Shown here: positions 1 through 13,191 of the stretch, piece by piece
How positions within the stretch are numbered: the stretch's first letter is position 1
Layout: each line of letters starts with the position of its first letter
From: Aphidius gifuensis
Taxonomy: Eukaryota > Arthropoda > Insecta > Hymenoptera > Braconidae
Reading direction: 5' to 3'
Assembly: GCF_014905175.1 (NCBI RefSeq)
Contig: NC_057789.1
Coordinates: 22,254,555-22,318,554 of the forward strand
Length of the DNA stretch: 64,000 nt
Notes under the pieces: model-generated
Seen by the model: only the letters and a program-made list of their open reading frames with translations
What the model was told of the DNA's origin: nothing
Database searches by the model: none
Translations under genes and position numbers: made by a program

Positions 1-29
1 TGAAGACGGTGTGTTATATTATTATTTAC

Positions 30-203
30 CTTTTTGTTCGGACTTGAATCATCAAATCCAGCATTTGTTGCACCATAATTGATGGCTGTTGGATTCTTAC
101 GACTTTCGACAACTAATTCTTTCATTTCCAATCTATCAACACTTTTTTGTGGTTTTAAATCACGTGAACTTTGTCTTCTCACTAAATGTGCTGTGTTTGC
201 CAT
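30..203 (-). CDS. First coding exon of an unidentified gene (partial, runs off the window)
   Basis: Reading the minus strand, an ATG at 203-201 opens 58 codons that end at position 30 in a clean GTAAAT donor, with phase 0. The peptide starts MANTAHLVRRQSSRDLKPQK and ends NAGFDDSSPNKK: hydrophilic, rich in charged residues, serine and asparagine, with no signal peptide or membrane segment. This looks like the cytosolic N-terminal tail of a larger protein whose remaining exons lie beyond the left edge. I do not recognise the family; many multi-pass transporters begin with such a tail, but that is only a guess. A TGACGTCA palindrome lies about 490 bp upstream. Confidence 0.55.
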
Positions 204-1876
204 TTTTTATAACGATAATGAACCAATTATTTGCTGTCTATTTATTTTTTTTGCATGAATTATTATTCTTATATCTTCTTATTTATTTTATTTTTTTGTT
301 AAATTGATATTGACAATTTTGTTGGTGGTTTAAGTTTATACCAAAATTAATAATTCATCACAACTTTTGGTAACTCCATTTAAAAAAATAATATGATTAT
401 AACTATTTACTCAACATTTTTCTTATAGTAAGTTATAAATACTAATATATTATTTTATTTAAAATTAGGATTCTAAATACATCACATAGTAATTTATAAC
501 TTTTCACATCATTTTTTATTTATTAAAAAAAAATATAATCTTTATTCATTAATTTCAACAGAATAATATCAATTAATTGACCCCGAAATAGCAAAACTCA
601 CGTCATCAGAAAAATTATACTATATATATTTATTATATATAGAACAGTTTGGTGATAAAAAAAAAATACATAACGATTACAGAATGTTTCTCTGACGTCA
701 TTTGTTAAAGTAGCCAATCGTGATGTCGAAAAACTCATTAAAACTAGAACCAACTAAACCATAATTTACAAAACAAGGAAACAATGTACACACCAAACAA
801 TGAAAAAAAAAAGTTATCAATTTTAATGATTTTTTTAACGAAAAAAAAAAAAAAACCAAAAAAGTAAATAAACTTATTGAAAATCAAAAAAATAAAATAA
901 AAATCGCGAAAATTATATTTAAAAAGAAATGCTACTTGTCATTAAATTTATAATAAAAATATTATTCTGTTAAAATAATAACTGTGTTATCCACTTGAAA
1001 AATCAACCCTATAATTATTGAATAAAATAATAGATGAAAAATATTGTTATTTTTTTTTTATAATAGCATGATTTATATTAAGTATATAGTTTTATAAAAT
1101 TAAATAACTGACCTGTCGGGGGCAGAGGGATGGGGTCAAAATTAAGGAGACAACACAATATTAAAGGTGTTGTTCCTTTGGGGTACAAGAGGCACTTACT
1201 ACTGTTCGTAATATGTGGCACCCTCTGGTCACATATTACGAAACATTATCCTTTCATCTGTTTGGGATGAAAAAAAAAAAAAATTTATGTATACAAAATT
1301 TTCATGCTGGTACGCAGCTACTGTTCGAATCAATAGCAAGCGCCGGCGCAACTCTTAAAATTATAATTACAATATACCAATTAATATTCCAATAAAATCA
1401 CACTATATTTACTCTTCAATTAATAATAATTAATCATTTTTAAATTAATTGTTATTATTGATTTATCATTTTCAAAAATAAATTTAATTTTTTGTTGCTT
1501 TTTTAAATTTATTATTTTTTAATTGTGTTGTAATTGATTAATTTTTTTAGATTTAAAATTTTTTGATTGAAATGGGAAGTAGAGTGGAAATTGGCATTTG
1601 ATTGTGTCAGAGAATGTAACAATAAAACGGATACTATAGTATTGTTTAGATAATCAATTAATTGTGATGTGAATTTTCAAATTAAAAATTAATTACATAA
1701 CTCAGTTATCGGAATTGTTTTATTGTTATTGTGATTATCAAAAGATATTATTAATCTATTGTAAATAATAAATTATAATTTAAATTATAAATAATAAATT
1801 AATGAAATGTAAATAAAACTAGTTGAGAAGATATTTTATTAATTTCCATTTGTAATTCCAAATATTTGTATAAAAA
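204..1876. other. Intergenic, AT-rich; no gene seen
   Basis: Presumed upstream region of the leftmost gene and downstream region of the AIRIM-like gene. It is mostly A/T runs. Exceptions are a TGACGTCA palindrome at 693-700, which matches the CREB/ATF consensus, and a less AT-rich island at about 1110-1350 that contains a hairpin at about 1203-1245 (arms around TTCGTAATATGTG). No open frame with splice support was found. Confidence 0.4.
693..700. promoter_or_regulatory. CRE-like palindrome TGACGTCA
   Basis: A perfect 8-bp palindrome identical to the CREB/ATF consensus, in the putative promoter region of the minus-strand gene that starts at 203. A chance match is possible; the case rests only on sequence and position. 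Confidence 0.25.
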
Positions 1877-3042
1877 TTATATTGTCTCTTCAATTAGAAA
1901 TTTTGTAAAAACTAATATTCCTGAAAAATAAAAAATTCATTAAAATAGTTAAAAATATTTTTATTTTTTAGAAATAATTTAATTATAAAAACGAAAAAAC
2001 TTACTTTCAATTTGTGTTTTACTTTCTTGATTTTCTTCAAATGCTGATATTAATAGTAAAACAGTTTTTTCATCATTTCGTTTGATGCTTTTGAGCCTTT
2101 CATTAATATCTTGGTATCTAATGTTTTAATATTGATAAGGAATTTTTTTTTAACTTTTAAAATATTTTAAAAATTTAGATAAATTATCTTGTTGCATTAA
2201 AGAAGCTCAAATGACAAAGAAAAAAAAAAAGTTTCAAACATAAAAACACCGCAGTGTTTTTTGGAAACGACACTTGCATTTTTTCTCACTTTTAATACGA
2301 CAATATGTAATTTTTTTTTAAGAAAAAAAAGGATACAGTTGTTGATAATATTCTTGAGATATCATGGCCCATTCAAGAAGAAGACTCAATTTTGCTCTTC
2401 TTGGTGTTCCTTCAATTATTTGAATTATCTTTGGATCATCAGTTGAAACTTTCGCTCTTGTAGTTTCTAAGTTATTTAATTTACTTTTTAATTCCTAGAA
2501 AAAATATAATTAATTCAAATTAAATCCTTTTTTTTTTTTTTTTTATATATATATTAATAACAATTATACATCTTTTGTTTGAAGAAAAAATATATACATA
2601 CGCATACAATACATATATAAATTTATACATACACTATTTAGAACTCCCAAACTTTTTATAGCTTTATCAATTTGTTCGATTTCTTCTTCGATTCCTAAAT
2701 TAATTTTAAAAATCAATTTATCCCGCATAAATTCAATTTTACAAATATTTGCATTATCGACCTCCTCACTGCAAAAAAATAAAGTGACATCTATAAGTAA
2801 GCATTTAAACTAATCTAATCAATTATTGTTCCTACTATTATTATTATTAAAAAAAATTATAAACCACGTGTGACTTAATAAAAATTAATAACAAACCTGG
2901 TAACACATCTCAATTGTTGACAAGAATTTCTAAGATTTGCAATTGCTTTTTCTGTATTTTTTTTTATTGTATTCCATTTATTAATTATTTTAACAAGACA
3001 AATGTAATAACTTTGCAATGATTTTAAGAGTTCTTTGTCCAT
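1877..3042 (-). CDS. AIRIM: AIRIM/C1orf109-like protein (AFG2-associated ribosome maturation factor), five exons
   Basis: Five minus-strand exons join in frame: 3042-2897, 2768-2633, 2494-2337, 2117-2005 and 1920-1877. All have GT/AG borders and phases agree, giving 198 residues and a TAA stop. The peptide begins MDKELLKSLQSYYICLVKII and is helical, with short coiled-coil character. Similarity to vertebrate C1orf109 (about 203 residues) is seen as a Cys-rich helix followed by QQL, the block LLLEWAMISQEYYQQLY against MLEWLQDIERHYRKSY, and a C-terminal FLIEE against FFLEE. The vertebrate protein works with the AAA-ATPase pair AFG2A/AFG2B in cytoplasmic release of recycling factors from pre-60S ribosomes; that role here is by homology only. 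Length and both ends agree, but identity is low, so the assignment is moderate. Confidence 0.6.
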
Positions 3043-4653
3043 CTTGCAAAATTAGAAGCAACTCTACATATAAACAACTATAAATAATACAGCCTACAGA
3101 CACTGACTACTGAACTAATGCACTCTAACGCACACTCACGCACAGATGCACTCAGTTGCACTCAGATACCTCAGATACACTCTCTTATGCTTAGCTTAAC
3201 CCGCAGTATTAGCCAATGTATGGACACAACATGCTCGCACACAAGTACACAACTATAACAAAAAATACATTATATTTCAGTAGTCTCAAGTCTCAACTCA
3301 ACTGTAGTTACTGTGACTGTACTCAGTACTGAAATGAAAAAGATCTCCTTGGATCTGAATGGATCTCACCTATTAAGTTTCTCTCTTCCTATTATATTTC
3401 AGTGTATAATTCTAGAGACTAAAAATGATTTTTAAACGCGTGCGCACGTGTTTTGGTCTCAGATACAAAATATATTATTTATCTATTAAACAATCTGACT
3501 TTAGATATATAAATTATCTAATATTCAACACTTTCAAGATACACGTCAATGACCTTGTTGGATGTTGTTGACAAATATCACGATAAAATAAAACAACCCT
3601 TGCAAAAATTATCTAGATATCTTACAGTAAGTTACAACAACCCTTATACCAAATTCTCTAAAACAATCTCATTTTTTCTTCCTTTCCAACATGAGAAAAT
3701 AAATCTTGTTGACAATAATTATAAAATAACAACAATTTTATTATTTTTATATTTAATCTAGTTAAGTTTTTTTTGTTTCTTTTTTTAATTATTGAGCATT
3801 ATTTTTTTATCAAATTGTTTTACATATAACGATTATAAATTTAATAATTGTTTGAGTATTGTGTGAGTGTTGATGTGCACAGCGAAAGGCGGAACAGTAA
3901 AAACACGCTTGTGAAGAAAAAAAAAATGTTTTAAAACTTTATACCTTTCAATTTATAACTCAGTCTTGAATTGTACACGTTTGAGGTGCCACGTTTTATT
4001 CAATAAATTTTATCAACATTAAAATACATATTTTATTATTATTACTGGATCTTATTTAAAAATTAAATATTACAATTTTTTTTTTTTTTTGTCAAGGCTA
4101 ATAATCATTTTTTTATTTTTAATTATTTAAAATTCTTGGCTTGATAAGAAAAAAAAAACAATAAAAAAATAAAATAGATCGTGACAATATTTTCTTATCA
4201 TTCATTATAATTATTTTTTTTTTTATCGGTTATTTGTTTGCTTCTGCATTATTTATATTATTTCAAAAAGAAAAATAATTATTATTTGTCCATATATTTA
4301 TTATCACTTGTTCATAAATACAATTTGGGTTACCTGGTGGTTGTTTTTTTTTTTTATTTTTTATGTTGCGCAGACAATTTTTGTCATAAACATTATTATT
4401 GGTTGAAAATACGGGTGTCGTGGAAATAATATAACTTGCGCAATGAATAGTCGCTAAGCTTATATACGTTTTTTTTATTATTATTAGTTATTTGTTTTTG
4501 TTATTTCAACGAAGCTCATTGCTCCAATAATATATCGTAAAACATTACAAGAAATATTTTGTTTTTTTATTATTGTGTTTAAGTGATGATATATCAAGTT
4601 AATAAAAATTATTATTTGTGATTAATATTTTTGTTGTATTAATACTGTGTGAT
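3043..4653. other. Divergent intergenic region between the AIRIM-like gene and LPCAT
   Basis: Shared upstream region of a minus-strand gene (ATG at 3042) and a plus-strand gene (ATG at 4654). About 3060-3350 is less AT-rich, with repeated CACTC/CAGATAC-like words, and probably holds the AIRIM-like promoter and 5' UTR. A short open exon-like stretch at 3549-3626 is listed separately. The rest is A/T-rich without support for a gene. Confidence 0.4.
3549..3626 (+). other. Candidate alternative first exon (26 codons)
   Basis: An ATG at 3549 opens MTLLDVVDKYHDKIKQPLQK and ends with RYLT at a GTAAGT donor at 3627, phase 0. The phase is compatible with LPCAT exon 2 (8321), which would give LPCAT a different N-terminus, but no conserved protein match supports this and the stretch is short. 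It could equally be chance or belong to an unseen small gene. Confidence 0.2.
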
Positions 4654-7600
4654 ATGCGAGTTGGAGATATTAACTCAAATAATCGTAATACAAAAATTGA
4701 AATGGAAGAAATTGAGGTGAACAAAAAAATTCATGGAAATGATGATACAGCATCAATTGATACAGATATTTTAAATCCATTTGTTCATCGTTTGGAACTT
4801 GATACAACTTATGATAAGCTCAAGGTCAGTTTATTAATATTATTTAATTTTAGTATTTTTGATTAGCATCAGTGTATTTATCTGTTTATTTAATACAACT
4901 TTGCTATTTCTTAGAGTGTATTGAACTGTTATTAAAAACCGGTCGCCATGCTTGGAAAAGTATATTTTTTTTTATTTTCAACAGATGTTTGTTTTTTATT
5001 TCCTTATATTTTCATTTAAAAAAATTGTCATTAGAGATTTTATATCTCCATTGATTTTTATTTTTATTATACGTATACAATAAAAAACAAAAAAAAAAAA
5101 AGGCTTAAGCCTTACAATTTTGATGACAATAAATTATTATTATTATTTTTTTAATTGAATTATTTCAATGAATAATCGATAATACAAAATTTTATCATAA
5201 TAATTTTAATTAAAAAATATAAAAGAACAAAAAAATAATTAAAAAACAATGATGACTGTGAAATATTAATTTTCTATTGTCACAATATGAGATGACTTGA
5301 TAGAATTTATTTGGCACAATGTTTAACTAGATGTATCATTTGTGTATACGTAAATAGAATTTTTGATTTCTTGGTCAATGTCAATGGCACGTGTTGAATC
5401 TTCTTTTTTTTTTTTTTACAATTTAATTAAGAAATAATAATAAAGAAAATGTATAACAAGAAAGAACAATAAGCAAAATAAGAAAATAATTTTTTTTATT
5501 TTGTAATGATAACATTGTGTGTTTAATTTTTTTTTGAATGAAACACAATTAACATTAAACAAAAATAGAAAATTGAATTATATATGTTTATGAACATCTA
5601 TAAAGAGAAATGTTTTCATGTTTTTTAAAGAATCATGATTCTCATGGACGATGGCATGCGATAATCGAATAACGGATTTTATACAACGAATAAAACCGAG
5701 ACTTGCCGATCTTAAAAAAAAATTGATTTCCGGTCTGTCTTAAATAATTACTGTTTTTAATTTTTCAAAATAATATTTATTTATTTATTCATAAAATAAA
5801 TAATATCTATTATTTAATTACTTTTATAACATGTAAATTATTTTATTTCATTAATTTCTCCGGAGATTGATAATTTATCCGTCAAATAATTTTTTATTTA
5901 AAAAAAAATTTTAGCTCTCGTTACTGTAGGAAATAATTTTTCAATACTCAATAAGAAATGGCGGTAGTAGGGAGAATGAGAGAGAAAAATTAAAGACAAG
6001 AGATTGTATTTCACTTTCGCTTGAAATTATTGTCGTTTTCGCAATTTTGTTTTGAATGCGAAAAAAATTTTCAAAAGGAAGATTTATGTGGGACAAAAAT
6101 GTGGGTTACAGGAGAAACGTTTTGACCGCTTGAAGTATTAATCGAATGACAAGAGACTATTAAAGTAAATATTTATAATATATTTTGTAATTTATAATAG
6201 TAATTTATAATTTATTTTTATTATTTTTAACAAGTTACAGCTTTTTTTTTATATTCTTTATTTTAATCATATTTTGTATTTTTTTTTCTGTTTTATTTTC
6301 TCGTGACAGTATATATTCCGCACACGACGAAAAAAAAAAAAGAAAATTCGAATTGATTAAAGAAGTCGTACCATTATAAATCTCGCGAAATCCTCTATTG
6401 AAAGACTTACATAAATGCATTTCTAATATAATATTCAAATACTTAAGTATTGATGGAAATCTTTTTTTATTTTGAGAAAGTATACTTATATATTTTACTT
6501 TTCGATATCTTGTATTATTTCCTCTTCCAACTCTTTCCGGTTGTTAATTCTGGTGTCATAAAATTTTCAATAAACCTACATAGTTGCAAAAAAAAAAAAA
6601 CGTTAAATCAAAGATTATTTGACATTTTGCGTTTTTAATATTTACACATAAATTTTTATTTTGTTTCACATGTACAATAATTTCTTTTCGTGAAAGTTTT
6701 TCACAAATCTAATGTTTTATATTTTTATTTTATTTTGGCGTATTAGTTAATTAATTTTTTTCCTTTGTAATGTAACAACATCAAAATATTGTCAAGTTTC
6801 ATTATACTACTCTTTACAAACATTTATTTATTTATTTTTCAAGAATAAAATTTATTTATAGTTAAATCAGATTTTACGATGAATAATTTTTTACATTTGG
6901 AAACTAGCGCGTGACGAAATTATAATTGTTAATGTTTTTTTGCTTTATATTATTTATTTAATTCGTTTATGTATTTAAAATTTTCGTGATATAGATAAGT
7001 GATGTTTATACATATTTAATTTTATTAATTTAAATTGTTAAAAATATTGTTTTAGTCATTAATAAACATATAGTAATTAAATCATCAAAATAATGAATAA
7101 AATTCATGGCCGACTTTCACGTATGAATTCATTCACTTGTTATTTTTTTAATCATTATTTATATTATTATTATATTTTTAAATTCAAGTGATCACCGTAA
7201 CCGATGAAGAACGGGAACATCAAACGGGAAAATCATAAAGTATCCAAACCACACGTGACAAGTACATTATTATTATTTTTATTTCATATATTCAAAATCG
7301 TTAGTAAAATACTTATAATATACTATACAATCGAAAATAAATTATCAAATGTTTTTTTTTTTTTTTTTTTTGTATAATATTTACATATACGTATATATTT
7401 AAAAATATTTTTTTCCTTTTTCCTGATATCGTGACAGGTAAATACGAAAAATGATAAAAATTTTACATGACATAAATAATTTCTTTGGGTTTTTTGTATA
7501 AAAAAAAAAATAAATAGATTGTTCAGCAAGTATCTAAAGCATTATTTTCCATAAGAACTTAGTAGTGAAGTTGATTGGCGCATGTGCCATGAGTAGTACA

Positions 7601-10600
7601 TAGCAAATCGATGATTACATATATATATACTCGTGACAAGTGTATGTAGTGAGAAATTAAAAAATAAAATGATAATTCAAGGTATAAGCTAACGGAAAGA
7701 TGATCATGATGGAGATATATGATGATAAAAAAAAAAAAAAAACGGTAAAACTTGGGTTCAGAGACTGGTCCACTGGGGAAAATTTACTCGCACTTGAGAA
7801 ACATTGAGTTTATTTATTTGTTGATTTAAAAACTGAAATAAAAAAAAAAAATTCACCTCCAAAATTTATTGTATATGATTTTTTTTTCTTGAGAGATATT
7901 TGACTACCGTTAGATGACCTTAATTGCCCTTCCAAAATGTGCTGCTATCTCCATAAAAAAAAAAAAAACAAGTTTTGTTTATTAAAATTGATTATTTTCT
8001 TTGATAAATCATAAGAATAATTGTTTTAAAAAAATTAATAACTAAAAATTACTATAATATAAGTTTTTATAATTCGTTATGTATATAACTTATGTTGAAT
8101 TAGAAAAAAAAAAAAAAAAATGATTAGATTTCTTGATTCACAGCTAAGAATAATAACATAAATTTTTTAAAATTAATTTATTATTAAAAATTTTTATTTA
8201 TTTATTCTTTAATTTTTACAATTAAATTTCTTATAATTAAATTTTTCAATTTGTACTCGTAATAATAGATTTATAAATAATTAAAAAAAAACGATATTAT
8301 TATTTTTGATTATTTTTCAGACGGCCTTTTTGACAGTTGCACTCTTGCCATTTCGACTTGCTGCAATAACTGCACTTGTAATATTGGCGTGGTTACTTGC
8401 TTGCCTTGGTCTTCACGGTTTATCCGAGGAAGATTTACGTAAAGCACCAATTACCGGATGGAGACGGTGAGTTAAAAACCTGTCATCATCGTCAGGATAT
8501 TTCATAAAAATATATAATAACTAATACTTAAGCAAAAGAAAAATATAAAATTAAACAAAAGTAATAATAAACTATCATATAAATTGCATGTTAAAATTTT
8601 AGATTTTTTTGTAATCAAATCATTGATATTGATGGTAAATATTATTTTTTTTTGAAATAGTTTACAATGTCGACTTTGAGGTGTAACTTATTTAATAATA
8701 CACTTGTATTTTTGTTTTATTAAAATTTTTGTCCTTCAAGTGTCTCAAGGTGTTCATGAATTTTTATAATACAATAATCAATTTTAACTTACATCGTAAG
8801 TTTTTTTTTTTCTATCTTTAGTTACCATCAATTTTAATGTGTTTGTACTTAATTTTTATATTATCATAAAATTATTAAATTTACTAGACTAATTTTCATG
8901 AAAATAAAAAAATTATCAAGTTTATTTAAAAAAAAAAAAACAATTAACAATTAACAATTAAACAATTAAAAAACAAAATATTAGTGTTTGACTAATTTGG
9001 ATTGTATTATTATTTTTTCAATTAACCACAAAAAAAAAATAATAATAATAAATAAATAGATAAATATATTATTTATAAGTAGACGATAACACTTTTGCTT
9101 TTGCTTGTTAGATAATTTAACACGTTGGCATTATTTAATAATCAATAAAAAAAAAATAAAAAAAATTAGTGATATGAGGGTGCTGGTTTGCTGGGTCATG
9201 AGGGCAGTATTCATTTGCGGTGGATTTCATATTGTGAAAATCAAAGGTCAAAAAGCAACACCAAAGGATGCACCTGTGTTGGCAATGGCACCACATTCAA
9301 CTTTCTTCGATGCACTTCCGGTCATCTACCTTGGTGGCCCAAGCATCGTTGCCAAGGCAGAGACCGGAAAAATTCCATTCTTTGGAAGTATGTTAATTTA
9401 ATTATTTTTAACATTTAAAAATAATTTTATTTTAACTTATTTATTTTTCTTTTTTATTTAATTAACTCTTCATAACACTCATTAATTTTCTAATCTAGCT
9501 ATAAATTAATTTTTATCAAATTGTACAGTACTAAAGAAAAAAAAATGCAAAAAAGACTAATCAAGTTGATTAATTAAAACTAAATTGATAATATCAAAAA
9601 TAATTAAGTTTTTAGAATTAATATATCAACTAGTACTTGTATATATATATAAAAAAAATATATTTTCTGTATATAAAAATGGGATTTGGTTTAATCTTAA
9701 AGTATGAAAAAAATAAAAAAACTCAATTGGTACATAATTGGTGATTTTATTGTAATATTATAAAAAAAATAACTAACTATATGGAAATAATAATAAGAAT
9801 AATAAATAAAGGGCTGAAGGAATAATAAGTAGTAAGTAACATTATTATAAAAAATAAAAAAAATACTCCAGGAAAATAATACCTTGGTTGTGCTGGCTCG
9901 GTCGACTTACATATCAAGCTGGTGGAATGAAAATAATTGTACGTGGTAAACAAGCATCAAGATCAGAAGCACCAATACTTGTTGTTGCACCACATTCAAC
10001 ATTTATTGATGGAGGAATTGTTTATGTTACTGGGTTTCCATCAATCATCGTACGAAGAGAATCTGGATTAAATCCATTTATTGGAAGTATGTTTTTTAAA
10101 AAAAGAATAAAAACAAAAAAAAAAAAGAATTAATAATAAATATCTTTAAAAAAATTATTTACAATTTACCAAATTCCATTCAACAGAAAATAAATAAATT
10201 AATTAATTGAAAAATTAATTTTTTAGCTATCAGAATTTGAAAGAACAATATTTTTCGCATCACATCATCATTTTTATATATATTTACAATATTTACAATA
10301 TATATTTACATTTTTTTATTATTTAGATTGTTGATTTCTAAATAAATTAATTTATATTATCAATAAATATTTATATAAAAATTTAAATAATAATAATAAT
10401 AATATAATTTATTATTTAGGTTTTTTTTTTCAATTTATTGTAAATATTTTATCAGCATTATTATATCGTAATTTATTTTATAATAATATTTTATAATTAT
10501 TAATATTTTATTATTCATTTTTAGAACTAATTAATTATACACAGCCAGTTTATGTATGGCGAGATGATCCAAATTCACGTCAAAATACAATTAAAGAAAT

Positions 10601-12060
10601 TATTGAACGAGCAACATCAAAAGAAGATTGGCCACAAGTTATGATTTTTCCGGAGGGTACATGTACAAATAGATCATGTTTAATAACATTTAAATGTGGT
10701 GCATTTTATCCAGGTGTGCCTGTTCAACCAGTATGCATACGTTATCCTAATAAACTTGATACTGTAACATGGACATGGGAAGGTCCTGGAGCGTAAGAAA
10801 AATTTTTAAAACATTTATTATTATTTTTTTTTCTTTTCATTCAAAGAAAGAAAAAAAAAAACAAGAAAAAAATTTTTATATCTTTTTTCAGATTAAAGTT
10901 ATTATGGTTAACATTGACCCAGTTAAACAGCAGTTGTGAAATTGAATTTTTACCAGTTTATAAACCAAGTGAAGCTGAAAAAACTGATCCAAAATTATAC
11001 GCCAATAATGTTCGACGTTTAATGGCTGAGTATGTTTACAAAAATTTAAATATTTCAAAGAATTTAATTTATTATCAATGTTTTAATTCGGTTATTTATT
11101 TTTTTTTTACAGAGCATTAAAAATTCCGGTATCAGATTATACATATGATGATTGTAGAATAATTACAAAAGCTCATTCACTCCATTTGCCTCATGCATCT
11201 GGAATTGTTGAAGCACATAAACTTCGTTACAAACTTGGGTAAATAAATTATTGAAAATAATTAAAATAAATTTATTTTTTTAATATTAAATATTTTTATA
11301 ATTTATTTACAATATTATAGTCTCCAAAAAATCAAAATTGAAGAAGAATTACTTCAACGTAGAACATCCAAATTTGGTGAAGCTGTTGATTTTTCAGAGT
11401 TTGCAAAAATACTTAGAATTGATCCAAAAGATACATCATCTCAGCTGCTATTTAAAATTCATGATAGAGTATGTATAAATTTTTATTTTTATTAATAATT
11501 TTACACAGTTGATTAAAGTTTTAATTTAATTTTTTTATTTTCAGCAAAATCGTGGAAAAATTGATTTAGAAGAGTATATATTTACTGTTATTGCAATTGC
11601 AAATGCAAATACTGAACTTGATTTAGTTGACATTGCTTTTGAAGTATGTAAAAAACTTATTAACAAATATTTTTTCCTAATTTTTTTAAAATTTATTTTA
11701 CTAATTATATCTAATATAATTTATAGATTTGCAATTCAAATGGAACGAAATGTTTAAATGCAAAAGAACTTCAAAAAGTCTTAAAACTTTCATTACAAAT
11801 TCCAGCCGATGAAAGTGATAGAATTTTTTTACAAGCAAATCGTGAAATTGGTGGTGGTAATTCAGTTACAATTGGTATGTTTTTTTTTTATTTATCTTTT
11901 TTAACTACATTTCTGTATAGAAATAGTTGAAAATTTTCAAACTTAATTAAACTTTTTATCTGTTTATTCAGAGGACATTATGTCAGTTTTAAATAGTCGA
12001 GCTGAATATTCACATTTATTCGATGGTGATACTGATGGAAAAAGAAAAAAGACCATTTGA
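4654..12060 (+). CDS. LPCAT: Lysophosphatidylcholine acyltransferase (LPCAT1/2 type), ten coding exons with alternative exon 3
   Basis: Exons 4654-4824, 8321-8466, 9170-9387 or 9872-10086, 10525-10792, 10892-11029, 11113-11238, 11321-11468, 11545-11643, 11727-11874 and 11972-12060 join in consistent phase into about 516 residues. The enzyme moves an acyl group from acyl-CoA to lysophosphatidylcholine or lyso-PAF at the ER and lipid droplets (Lands cycle). Visible features: NPFVHRLEL start, a hydrophobic hairpin in exon 2, motif I APHSTFxD (the HX4D catalytic box) in exon 3, FPEGTCTNRSCLITFK and GVPVQPV in exon 4, YPNKLDTVTWTW, then EF-hand-like segments in exons 7-9 with imperfect calcium loops. 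The protein ends KRKKTI, a KKXX-type ER retrieval signal. Length fits the family (534-544 in mammals). The 3.5-kb first intron is A/T-rich and appears empty. Confidence 0.93.
9170..9387 (+). CDS. LPCAT: LPCAT alternative exon 3a
   Basis: 218 nt, entered in phase 2 and left in phase 1. It encodes the N-terminal part of the acyltransferase domain with catalytic box APHSTFFDALPV and a following GGPSIVAKAETGKIP. The donor GTATGT is strong. The acceptor (AAATTAG at 9163-9169) has a poor pyrimidine tract; a better-looking TTGTTAG at 9105-9111 would put a stop in frame. 218 and 215 (exon 3b) leave the same remainder, so either exon restores the frame into exon 4. Confidence 0.8.
9872..10086 (+). CDS. 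LPCAT: LPCAT alternative exon 3b
   Basis: 215 nt with acceptor ACTCCAG and donor GTATGT, the same entry and exit phases as exon 3a, and a homologous peptide: APHSTFIDGGIV followed by GFPSIIVRRESGLNP. Splicing 3a directly to 3b would shift the frame and meet TAA within the first codons of 3b, so a transcript would use one or the other. The region just after the HX4D box differs most between the two, which could change acyl or lysolipid preference (inference). Confidence 0.8.
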
Positions 12061-13191
12061 GAGTGTCTTTTCGGCTCATCGCCAACAACGCAATCAATGA
12101 AGAGCCGAGATTCAGATAATCCTCTATTAACAGAGGTATTAAGTTCCTGAATTATTTAAAAAAAAACAGAAAGAAAAATTATCAATAATGTTGATAGCAT
12201 GTTAATTCGTGTCTCTATATCGAGTTATTCATTTTTCGATTGTTTCGACCAACAAGTGTACATAATTTTTCAAACAAAATTAAAAATCTACAGCAAAGTT
12301 TCAAAAAGAAAAACTCTATTGTTAAAAAAAGAATATATATACATATATTATTTAAAATATATTGAGTAATAAAAATGTATTGTAGATAAAAGATGTTTTT
12401 TTTTTTTTGAATATTATAGCTCAGGGTTCATTTTTTAATTTTTGTTTTGTTATTATTGTTTAAAGTTTTCACTGGTTTAATTTTGACACGTTAATTTACT
12501 CGTAGAGTTTTAGAAAATTTAGAAAACAAAAAATAAATTAAATATGATAATTATTTGTTCAAATGGTATTTATATAATGTTGCTAAAATAAATAATATAT
12601 ATAGATAATGATTAAGATAAAGAAAAAAAAATTAAAATTATTATAGCAATGGAGTAAACAATTGCGTGTAATTATTATTATTATCAGTATGTTTGTCGAA
12701 AATGTAAACTTAGTATTATAAAAACAGTATGTATATATTTATTCAACTGTAAATATAGATAAAAAAATATATTCTTATTTAATAAAAATATCAACTCTGC
12801 AATATGTCTCAATTTCTTTTTTAAATTTTTATTATGTCTTTTAATAATAAAAAAAAAATGTTTTTTACACTTTCATAATAAATTATTAATAATAGTCTTA
12901 ACGTAAGTTAATAAATTCTTTTATATACTGATATCATTCAATGATATTTATTTTGATTAATTAAGTAGTCAACATAAGCTTAAAGATTTAGAGTGAAAGA
13001 AAACATCAAGTCTATTGATCGACATTTAAAATAAATTACTTCAATTCAATGGGCTCTATTTATTTTTTCCGCAAATTTTTTTTGGTGATATAAATCTGAG
13101 GCATGGATAACGAATACGTGACTCGTTTGTTTCATGTACATACTCCTCATTCAATTGGAAATATAAAATTATATTATTTATTCGTTGTGCT

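Noticed and set aside
9105..9169. Open extension upstream of LPCAT exon 3a (MLDNLTRWHY...)
   Set aside because: No acceptor gives the required phase there; the peptide is Lys/Ile filler and unlike LPCAT.
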